DNA of 64,000 nucleotides. Source: Dichetophora obliterata (lineage: Eukaryota; Arthropoda; Insecta; Diptera; Sciomyzidae). Under the pieces are notes generated by a model. It searched no databases, was not told the origin of the DNA, and saw only the letters and a program-made list of their open reading frames with translations. The position numbers and the translations under genes are program-made. Position 1 is the first letter of the stretch. Every line of letters begins with the position of its first letter. The stretch spans positions 187,594,388-187,658,387 of the forward strand of contig OY986438.1 in assembly GCA_963920525.1 (NCBI GenBank). The letters run 5' to 3'. Of this stretch, positions 54,676 to 64,000 are shown in pieces.

Positions 54676-57600
54676 ACTAATTAAAAAAAAATTTTTTGCT
54701 CTAAAGTCTTCGGTAAAGTGGAAAAACGGATGATACCACGAGATTTCTCATATTAAAATTAAGTGAAAAACGTTGAAATTCTTAAATACAGATTTTCGTG
54801 CCGCACAGTGTTATTTTCTTCTTTCTTTTTTCTCTTAAATCAACACAAATAAATAAAGTAATTGTAATTGCAATAAAATTTAAATTAAAATTTTCATTTT
54901 TATTAATTAGTTTTATTTTCATTATTATCAGTGTATTCGTTTTGAAATTTTATAATGTTTTTACATGTCAAAAAGAGGAATGTTATTTGTACTTAAAGTT
55001 CGTTTATCAATGAAATAGATAAACTAAATAAATAAAATGAGAAAAATTAGAAGAAAAAAAAAGATACTGATCGCTTATTTAAATTTTTCACCCACTTGCT
55101 CTTGATCACAATAAAAACAAAAAAAAAGACGCAAAGGCAAAAAAAAAAACAAAAACAAAATATACATGTGTATGTGTTTTATTGAAGTTTTCCTTGTTGC
55201 TCTACATTTTTTACATTATTTAATGAAAATAAAATTAAGTAAGCATCAGGTAAAATAAAACTTAACACATGCAAACCGTGCGAGCGAGCGAGAAAGCAAC
55301 AATCGGCACTCTGGATACCAGCTCACAATTCGCTTTAAGCTGCGTGTTTGGCTGGCACTATACGCACTTTGAGCTTATTTCACATGATTGTATGTGCAGC
55401 GTTTTTTAGCTTTCCCTTTCGGTTCGGCTCGGCAAAGCAACAATTCGCCACTATAAGCGCGAACTTACTTGTCGTTGATTTGCGTTTTCGATACATAAAA
55501 TAAAGCAGTTAAGCACAGTTGGTCACAGCTCAATCACTCGTGAAGAATACTGAAGATGGATTTGTAGCGCCTTCCGAAACAGTCTGTCTAGTCTGCTGTG
55601 TGATTGACTCTATACAGAGTTGTTGTTGCGTCTTCAAAAATTTACTTTTTCAAAAAGTCAATAATTAAATATCATTTTAAATCAAAGAATAGATGAAAAT
55701 TTACTATCAAAAATTAAAATTATGATATGTTCAAGTTTTACAAAATAAGTTTGTTTTCAAATAGTTTCAACTAAAGTTATCGATTTTTTTTATCAGACAA
55801 AACTGGGGGCGCTATATCGCTTTTTTTGGGCATCTGGAATGGTCATGACCACACTCCAAGGCAACTGTTTTTCTACAAAACTTTGTTTATTGACCCCGAC
55901 TGAAAACGACTACTTTTTACAACTCTTTACGCGAGAAAAAGTATTTAAAAACATTTTAAAATATTGTTTTTAGTATTACCCGGTCAGCAGTTGTAATACC
56001 TGATAAAATCTGGTATGAAATAAGATCTATTTCGCTTTCAAAATTCGGGAAAGATATCATTACTGATTTAAGAATAAGAATTTCCATTCCAGCTTCCTGA
56101 AACTTCCCTGAAATTGTCCAACCTGTGAAGATTTTTTTGTTTCGATCTAGGACCGGAAGATGACCTTATATACAAATATGATAGATGACCCTAAACAGAA
56201 GAGAAGCTTCGAAACGTGTGCAACAAGATCGAAAAAGAAGTTTTTAAATATTAATTTTCATAAGAAATAAATAGTGTCATACCAATTAATGTATTACCCG
56301 CTTTCTCGTTTGAATATTTACACCAGAGTATTCATTACCTAATATAAGGACTGCTTTTTTAGCTTTTCCTGAGGCCTAAATTTTCGGAGGAATATTCTTG
56401 GGATATTCAGGACTGAGTTAACGCTATACGATAGCAGGTGTGTAACATGTCTTAACGGGCTAACTTAACATATTTTTAAACTTTTATAATGTTTGTATTT
56501 TTAATATAAGTAAAATAAATAATTATGGATTAAATCCTAGCCATTACCATAAACCGACAACAAAAATAAAATTTCTATCACCAGATACTTAAAAGTCTTT
56601 TTGGAGGAATTCCGTATGAACCGACGCAATATTGGCTCATTCGTGCATACAGATTTAGCATCGATATAATACAAGCCAAGGTATGAAACCGCATGTTAAA
56701 TTGATAAACTTTCTTTTCCGTTTGAATTTCCAAAAAGTGCAGACACGCCAAGAAATTAGTAAGACAAATAAAAAGTCTAAAAAGTTTTTTAATGTGGATT
56801 TATAACTAAAGTTTTAAAATTTTCACCTTACCTTCCACATAATTAACAGGGATTAATTAAGATATTTAAATTTTTTTAAATGAAAAGTATGTAAGAAATA
56901 TAAAGATAAAAAATTAACACAAAAAAAATTGAGCAACATTTTTTTTTTGTACAAACTTGATATTTTTTTATTAGATCGTTTGCTAAAGTGGGCAGGAGAT
57001 TCATGGATCAAGAATATAACATAAACTGGGAATTCTAATTGGAAGAAAAGCCCATTTAGCGCTTTAAGTATTCCAGATAGCTTTTACTCTGGATATATCC
57101 CTTGCGTCCTCAGCCTTCCTATCCGCTGCTAGAACTTGTCCCGCTATCTCGCCTCACTCACTTTTTGCTTAACATAAAAATTAGGTATCAGTTTCTGCAG
57201 GACATTATTTGTGACAATTTGTATAAGCGCATCGAGTTAGGAAGAAAAAAGACAAGAACAAAAACAGCAACAAAACTTTAAGTTTAATGTTGTTTATTGT
57301 GTAAAAGCTAGTGGTTTTAAATTTGGTTTAAATTACCCTAAAAAAACACAAAAAAAACAAATAAAATCTAAAAAAAAAGAAAAAGAAGAAAGCACAAGGA
57401 TAAAGAAAAACGAAAAAAAAAATCAATAATTTTTAAAATTTAATCTTACATTATAGTATAATCACCGAAAACACAACCAGTATCAACACATTGACATTTT
57501 ATGGAAGGCCTTTCAGAAGTATCGAGGATGTAAGTGCCCATATTCTTTCATTAAATTTTTTTAATAATATTACTTTTATCTTACTGCTAATTTTAATATA

Positions 57601-60497
57601 TATATTGTGCACTGCATATTGTTGCAACACCCGGTTTATTTAAAATTTTATTGCTTAGACACTTGCTAGTGTAAAGATTAAGTCAAAGCTTACTCTTTAC
57701 CACGTCGTGAGAGTGGATCTTGTTACCACACGCTTAAACATCAGCGATCAAAGAAAAAAAAAATAAGAAAGCTTTTACCACTCTCCCGCAAACTCAATCT
57801 CTTCAAGTAGCAAGCTGTCATCGGTGGTTTGTTTAAATCGCCTAACTTGCATTAAAATACTTTAATAAAGTGTTGTTTTGATTCTTCGCTAATATATTTT
57901 TTTTGTTTTCTCTAACCGGTTCTAATAAAAACAAAGACGTTAAAACATAATGCTGCCTTTAGTGTACATTTATTTTAATTTTTCATTTGACTATTTTTCT
58001 AAACGAAATCGCCAGATACTATCTATCTATCACCCATGTAAACCACTTCTTTATTTTCTGTTCTACGAGTTATATTAAAATTATAATATTCATTAATTTT
58101 GCCAACTACAAAAATAAGGCAATAGTTAATTTAGTTAAAATGTTCAAAAATAAAAATATAAAAAAAAACTATTTGTAAGTATTTAACGTTTAATAACATG
58201 TTGGCATTTTTTTTGTCATCCATGTAAGTAATTAGTTTTCACATTTTTAAGATACATTTCAAATTTATACATTAAAAAACTATGAATTTATTTTTTGGTA
58301 TTTTAAAATATTATTGAATAGAGTTGGTTAAAATGACGAGCTAAAAATTTTTTCTCCTGTAGTAGGTGACGTAAGTTAAAATAGATTTGGGACTTTTCAT
58401 AATGAACATAAAGAGTCATGGAGGGTCTGTAAAGATCGCGGATCTGATTTACATCTTAAATCTAGCTCATATCTCGTTTGTGTTAAAAGAAAAAAAGCAT
58501 TTTCATTTGCCTAATTTCTGGGCTAATGCTTGTCCCATTATTGTATTTCTCTTGGTAGTATTAGCCATTTGGTTCAATTCATGGATTTTGTTCTATTTCT
58601 TTTTTTTTGTTTTATAATAAATATTGTTTGCTTCAGGGACTCTGATAATTAAATGTTTCCAGTGCTGCTCTTAAGAGTAAGGCGGTCAAGAAGTCTCCCC
58701 AGGCTGATTATCTAACTGCTTAAACGGGTCCCGCAGACTGCGTTCTGCCCTAGTACAAGCCAACTTTGTTTGACCATTGGTAAAAGTTACAGGTGTTACG
58801 TAAGTATGACATCTTAATGGAATAAAGCCTTAAATACTCCGGCCTTACTACTCCTCAGGCTTGAGAGACTGTATTGTTTCAGGCCTATTTATCCGCTGGA
58901 TATTTATGTAAAAAAAATTGAAAGTAACCATTTGTTGTAGTCTTTTCACAATAAATATTTTTAATTGATTCCATTTTTTTTTTCAAACGTGTTATGTCAC
59001 CTTAAACAACATTTTCGAATGTGCTTTTTAGACCTTCCCTTTAGTCCCTTTAAGTTATTTTCATTCAATAACTGTAATGAGAGGAGGAGAAAGGAAGGTA
59101 CCGTTGACAGAGAATATAATCCATGTAGAGTTCATAGACTTACAAAATAACTTTCATTCAATGCTGACTCTTTTCACGCCACAACTATCGCTTAATTTTT
59201 TTGATGCCACCGTTATGGACGAAATGTATATATTTAAAAAGCTATCCAAAAGGTGCATCAAATCACATATGTTTTTTTTTTTTAAAAATTTGTATTATTG
59301 TTGTTGTGGTAACACAAAAAATTACAAAAATTCACGCTTTTTCTGCTTCAAGGAGAGTTTTAAAAATTCATACCTCAGAACCCGAACAAAATATCTTCAT
59401 AATTTTTGTGAAGAGTAAAGATAAGAGATCTCCTGATACCTTTCAAAATATATACATTTTGTCCATAACGATGACATTAAAAAATAAAGTGATAATTTTA
59501 GCGTAAAATAAGTCTGCTATAAGTGCATCGTTAGAAATATCATTTCATATAACAAAGTGCATAACGGTATCTACGATAAAAATTTAAAAAAATAAAATCA
59601 ATATTGACGTGGTGCTCCTTTGAAAAATTAACTCATTTAAATCAAAGTGCCAAGAAACTCATTTAGCACAATTTCCATTTTTAATTGAGAAAATTTTAGA
59701 TCTGGCCGCAAACCCGTTTATCACCCAATAAAATGAAACTTCATTAAAATGGCTAGCTGAGAAATGCAATTATTCGCATCCTGCTTTAGCGTAGCACTAA
59801 CTGAGGACAAACGAGGATAGCTAGTCGGCAACGAGAACGACAGTTTGTATAAATATTAGATTTAATGTGTTATGCCAGAGCAACGTGGTGCTTGTGGTGG
59901 GTGACGCTAGGTGCTGACACATAACGACTGCAATTAATGTAACTGCGGGCTGAATTTGGCAGTACTGACAACTATAACAGAATGTATAACAAACACAAAC
60001 AAACACACACAAACACTCACACATACTATAGCGCATTATTTTCGCCTGCGTGATATTCAAGGTTTGCAAAAAATAAACTCCATTAAATTATATATTTACA
60101 ATTAAATTTATTGATCCAATGTTAAAAGGACACATGACTTAACCAGTGATTTCTTATATACAATGAAGCTGCGAAGCCTCCAAAACTTGTTTACAATTTG
60201 CAATTACATTTGTTTGGACTTGGCTGTTAAAACACTGATGACATCTACCTTACGCAGTAAGCGACGATGGCAGAAGGTATGCACAAGAACGGAGAGAACA
60301 AAAAAAATACGTACAAATTGGAGAGAACACAAAAAATAATAAACAAAGAAAGTATTAGCAATAATTTTAACAATTTAATGAACGAATTTATTACCTTTTA
60401 AGGATCATTTCAGAATTAATATTCAGTAACACTTAGTTATTTTACATATAAAACTTTGTTCTGGTTTAAACATAAAGATTAATATTTCAGAAGCACA
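54676..60497. other. Longest stretch without recognised elements, part 2
   Basis: A+T rich, with poly-A runs at 55060-55160 and 57355-57425. Frames at 54798, 57987, 58387, 58965, 59077 and 59201 (all under 115 codons) have no recognised motif. 58640-58870 is locally GC richer and unassigned. A promoter-like cluster lies at 55280-55560. Confidence 0.35.
55480..55560 (+). promoter_or_regulatory. Weak candidate core promoter
   Basis: ATAAAATA at 55495-55502 is followed about 28 bp later by TCACAG (55523), an initiator-like start, then TCAATCACTCGTGAAG as a plausible leader. GCGAGCGAGCGAGA (55280-55293) upstream resembles GAGA-type sites. The first ATG (about 55555) meets a stop after three codons, so no coding exon supports it. 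Confidence 0.22.
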
Positions 60498-61230
60498 CTT
60501 CACTGCAAAATGTCCTGTTAGAAAATACGATGTTACTACAAAGACGAATAAAACAAAACTGTTATTCGAGCAATGAAAAGAAAATAATGTGAGTACAAAC
60601 AAGAAGTGAGCAACAACAAGATTTTGTTTCAGCTTACAATTTTGCATTACAATGCCATCACAGACTAATTCTTAACAGCGGGTACTTCACTGCAAAACTT
60701 TCTGTTGAAAAACACCATGCTAAAGACGAATAAAGTCAAACTATTGTCTTAGCAATGAATAGAAACTAAAAAAAAAAATAAATTAACTGGCCATTTCAGC
60801 CCTTGGAAGGACTTTGACCTAGCTTCTATTGATCAATTGTGTTGTGCGTGTTATTAAACGTTTGATCACAAATGACCGAGAACTGGACCTACGTGTTTTA
60901 TGCCGACTCCGAACGGCTTATGTTTTCAAGAAGCTTTACATGGCAATTTTTACTCTCTGAGGTTTGCCATTGTCTGCAGAGAGGTGTAGACCGAACAGAA
61001 AAATTAATTCAATTGAAAAAACTTTCTGTCTGAGCTGGAATTGAACCCGGGCTACCGCGGTTCTTTAGCTTAGGGGCCACGCACTGTACCCACTAGGCTA
61101 CGGCCGTCACTTAATAGAAACTATCAATCTCAAAAACATAAATCGGATTTTGTAACATCCCGCTTACAGTTCTGCATTACAATTTCATAACCGAGAAATT
61201 TTTAAAAGCTACCCGCTTTTAAAAAATATT
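60498..61230 (+). repeat. 187-bp tandem duplication split by a SINE
   Basis: CTTCACTGCAAAA begins unit 1 at 60498 and unit 2 at 60685. Unit 2 is broken after TAGAAACTA by SINE A copy 2 and resumes at 61113 (GCTTACAGTTCTGCATTACAA corresponds to GCTTACAATTTTGCATTACA in unit 1). The minus frame 60423-60647 is unrecognised. Confidence 0.75.
60769..61112 (-). mobile_element. SINE family A, copy 2 (tRNA-derived)
   Basis: Nearly identical by eye to 2625-2960 over about 330 bp. Minus-strand head: TAGCCTAGTGGGTACAG (box A) and GGGTTCAATTCC, a good box B. An A-rich tail at 60769-60785. AATAGAAACTA occurs at 60758-60768 and 61113-61123, an 11-bp target duplication. Its box B is better preserved than in copy 1. 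Confidence 0.88.
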
Positions 61231-62323
61231 GAAAACTCACAAATTTTCACATAAAAATTTAACCATATCCGGTGATATGTTTGTCCCTGCTGATTTTACT
61301 CCTAGTTTACTCATTTTTTTTTATTTCATTCATTTTATATCGTTCATTTTATATTAAAAAAAAATGTAAATGACACCGTAAACATATACAACACATATCA
61401 AAATAAATATTAATTATATTAACTCTTTAATTAATTTGCAATTACATATTTAAAATAATTTAATAAAAAAATAAAATTGCATGTGATATAAATTATATCC
61501 ATGGCATCAATATGAATGTATGAAATAAAAAAACAATGAACTCAAGAATAAATTAATGCTGACATTAATTTAATAATGATTGAAATGTTTGTTTTATTAA
61601 TGAATTGAGTATCTGTAAATATTTACGTACTTTATTATTATGATGATGTGAAAGCTCAATGACGTGTAAAATACACTTTACGTTGAAAATGTGTTAACTT
61701 CATTTACCAAATTAAATTTTTTTTAACATGTTATCTACTGTGTTAACTCAACAAGTAGCACAAAAAGGATAAAAGAAGCAAAAAACGTTGAGCGTGATAT
61801 ACCCTTATTTTTGTGAAATTGAAAAGGGATAGAAACTTAAATTACTTTTATGGCTTATCTTCAGAACTAAATCCGATAGAGCATGGAAACTTATTATAAA
61901 ATAAGAATTCACCAACTTCAAAAAAACTGAAAAGAGTTTAAGAAAATTAAAAAAAAATATTTAAAACAATCTCCCAAACATATTTAATTTGTGTGTGGTA
62001 TGCTTTTAACACTGAATAGGGCAGAGAATAGAAATAAATATGAGTAAACACCTATCCTGAAAAAACCATTGTGAGCCTTAAAAATGGGGATGTGCTACCA
62101 GTAGTAGAGGTAATAATTATTATAAATACATCAAAAGTATGGAACTCAAAATCAAAACTAATACTTAACTTCATAAAAAGTTAAAATAATGTGATCCCGG
62201 CACAACAATCTATGTGACTAAACTACTAATTCTATCATCCAGACCCATAGCCAGGATTTTTCATGTTGGTTTTGATCACAATATGTATTTATACCAATAT
62301 AATATTTAAAGTAATATAAAAAG
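61231..62323. other. Unannotated A+T-rich DNA
   Basis: Nothing recognised. Confidence 0.35.
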
Positions 62324-63053
62324 CAGGGCTCGGATTTTATGACCTAAAAAATGACAAAAATTACGTAAAAACTGCAGAAAATTACCGAATAACTGTAAAA
62401 AATTACCTAAAAACGCAAACAATTCCATAAAAAATAAACAAAATATAAAAAATTACTAAACTTAAAATTTATTTTATATAATTTTTATACAAAGCGTTAC
62501 AGTATATTACAACATACTTCATAGACGATATGTCATCGAATGTAAGTTCCTCTTCTAATTTAAAAGTATTAAAATTTTTAACCACTAATATTTCAGCAAG
62601 AGAGCATAAAAATAGAGTTAAGAAAAACTAGCATATAGTGAATTCTTATCTTACACTTGTTTCATCTTTCTACATGCTCTTTTGTCATTTTGTCAAGTGT
62701 TAAAGGAATATGTTTAAAAATTGGCATTTTTACATTTTTTAGTACGAAAAAAAACAAAAAAAAATTATTTTCAATTACACTAAAATTACATAAGAGCCCG
62801 AAAAATGCTCTAAAAATTAAAAATGTCAAAAAAATGAGAAAAAAGTAAGTCAAAATTCGGTAAAAATTACCAAAAATGCCCTAAATCTAGTCGAAATGAC
62901 CTGAAAACTAAAATGGATGAAAAATGACGAAAAAATGACCTAAAAACTTTTTATATTTGGAATTTCGGAAACATAAATGAACGTTCTAAATAAGCAGGAA
63001 ATGTCTAAGAAGCAGTAGAAAAAAGATGACATGTCATCGAAATCCTAGCCCTG
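62324..63053. mobile_element. hAT MITE with CAGGGCT ends
   Basis: CAGGGCTCGGATTTTATGAC at 62324 and (inverted) CAGGGCTAGGATTTCGATGA ending at 63053. Flanking octamers ATAAAAAG (62316-62323) and ATAATAAG (63054-63061) match 7/8. The interior carries many ATGACCTAAAAA and AAAATTACC words. Opposed frames at 62657-62853 are composition artefacts. Confidence 0.83.
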
Positions 63054-63219
63054 ATAATAAGTATTAAAAAATAAGGGTAATATCACAATAAATATCCTTA
63101 GTAGGTATGTTATGAAAACACGCAGAGATGATTTCAGTGTAATTAAACTTGAATATGGCTTTTTTTTTTACATGAGTAAAACATGGCCACCATGGTTGGC
63201 TTGTATTTTTATTAAGCAA

Positions 63220-63560
63220 TCGAAGCATTCTAATATTGAGAATATTGTTCATTTGGATGCAAAACATTCTAATCAAGAATAGGAAAACAAATTTCGCAAA
63301 TCGAGCAAATTATTCTCGTTTCCAACAAATTATTTACTTAGATCAAGCATATTAAAAGCTCTTAAAAGAAAATTCACTTTCTAATTTCAAGCAAAACATT
63401 CTAGTTTTAAGAACAGTGTTTACTTGGATCAGGCAAATTGTTCTCAACTCAAGGAACAGAAACTTCTTAAATCAATAAATTTATTCTAGTTTTCAGCAAA
63501 TTGTTTACTTTAATCAAGCAAATTGCACTTAATTTAAGCAAATATCAGACTTGAATCTCA
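63220..63560 (+). repeat. 85-bp degenerate tandem repeat
   Basis: GTTTACTT.GATCAAGCAAATT-like cores at about 63248 (weaker), 63333, 63418 and 63503 give a constant 85-bp period. Each is preceded by ATTCTAGTTTTNAG. It abuts the retrotransposon fragment that follows. Confidence 0.8.
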
Positions 63561-63569
63561 AAAAAATAT

Positions 63570-64000
63570 TGTAGAGTTTAAAGAAAATTTTTCTGGTAAT
63601 ATTTCTCGTAATATTATGTCTAATACAATCTCATATCGTGATTTTAAATCTATTGATTACACGTCTCTGTTAAATGATATATCAATCACCCCCTTTGATA
63701 ATTGCTGGCTTCATCCCAATATTAATGATAAACTTAGATCACTTATGGATCCAATAAAATATTTATTTGATCTTGTCCTTGGTTTTCCCAAAATGTTTTA
63801 AATGCCTTAAAAAAAGGAACAAGCTTCGAACAATATGGAGAAAAAATCCCACCTCATCCGACTGGAATATCTATAGAACTGCTAGAAATGAGTCCGTTCT
63901 TATTACTAGACAAGCCAAATCACGTTATTTACTCGGCAAAACTAAAACTATCGCTCCCAACCAAAACACTTTGGGAAAACATTAAAAAATTTGGAGTATG
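63570..64000 (+). pseudogene. CR1/Jockey-type retrotransposon fragment, runs off window
   Basis: Matches the linker between endonuclease and reverse transcriptase of the 26-kb element (26812-27200): SIDYTSLLNDIS against SVDYASLFNDLS, NINDKLRSL, then after a frameshift near 63775 CLKKRNKLRTIWRKNP and WNIYRTARNESV. The start is truncated. Downstream parts lie beyond base 64000, so the reverse transcriptase state is unknown. Confidence 0.82.

Noticed and set aside
1..64000. CRISPR array, prokaryotic operon signals, rRNA genes
   Set aside because: No regularly spaced identical repeats with unique spacers, no ribosome-binding-site/ORF chains and no rRNA-like sequence; the window is clearly animal repeat-rich DNA.

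Overview
This window looks like insect DNA, most probably a dipteran. It is strongly A+T rich, it carries the 3' end of an env-bearing errantivirus, and it is packed with hAT, piggyBac, Tc1/mariner, Harbinger-like, SINE and CR1/Jockey-type sequences as in fly intergenic or intronic DNA. The species cannot be named from the sequence. I found no convincing host protein-coding gene, rRNA or functional tRNA gene. Nearly every recognisable reading frame belongs to a mobile element.

Layout. 1-1382: env C-terminus and 3' LTR of an errantivirus. 1420-1890: decayed non-LTR reverse-transcriptase tail. 2025-3796: hAT-like element with a SINE (family A) inside it. 5757-6566: hAT deletion derivative with a perfect 8-bp target duplication that keeps only the transposase dimerisation exon. 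7615-7845: 30-bp minisatellite. 11726-12244: 3' end of a CR1/Jockey-type retrotransposon. 13941-15910: SINE B, then an RNase H-type retrotransposon tail split by a Tc1/mariner relic. 16211-16697: hexanucleotide array. 18743-19584: second RNase H-type retrotransposon tail. 19772-22252: piggyBac remnant, a miniature mariner whose ORF fuses the transposase N- and C-termini, and further inverted-repeat elements.

23430-31560 is the centrepiece. Two copies of one old interspersed repeat each carry a different inverted-repeat element at the matching position. The second of these elements was split by a CR1/Jockey-type retrotransposon, which was itself split by an apparently intact Tc1-type DNA transposon. 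This is a four-level nest with target duplications supporting the two innermost insertions.

32374-46929: two inverted copies of the same interspersed repeat, a decayed mariner-like transposase, a second SINE B copy, and several inverted-repeat elements. 44761-53539: two Harbinger-like MITEs with TTA duplications, a hAT MITE, another retrotransposon tail, and an intact copy of the element split at 26-31 kb. 54269-54675: a foldback structure. 54676-60497: mostly unannotated, with one weak promoter-like site. 60498-61230: a tandem duplication split by a second SINE A. 62324-63053: a hAT MITE. 63220-63560: an 85-bp tandem array that leads into one more CR1/Jockey-type retrotransposon running off the end.

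The elements form a stratigraphy rather than a pathway. Intact or near-intact pieces (the Tc1-type element, both full SINE A copies, and the 5.7-kb hAT derivative) are likely the youngest. The interspersed repeat at 23-34 kb and the retrotransposon tails are older. All statements come from reading the sequence. Family names rest on recognisable motifs, and no database search was run.
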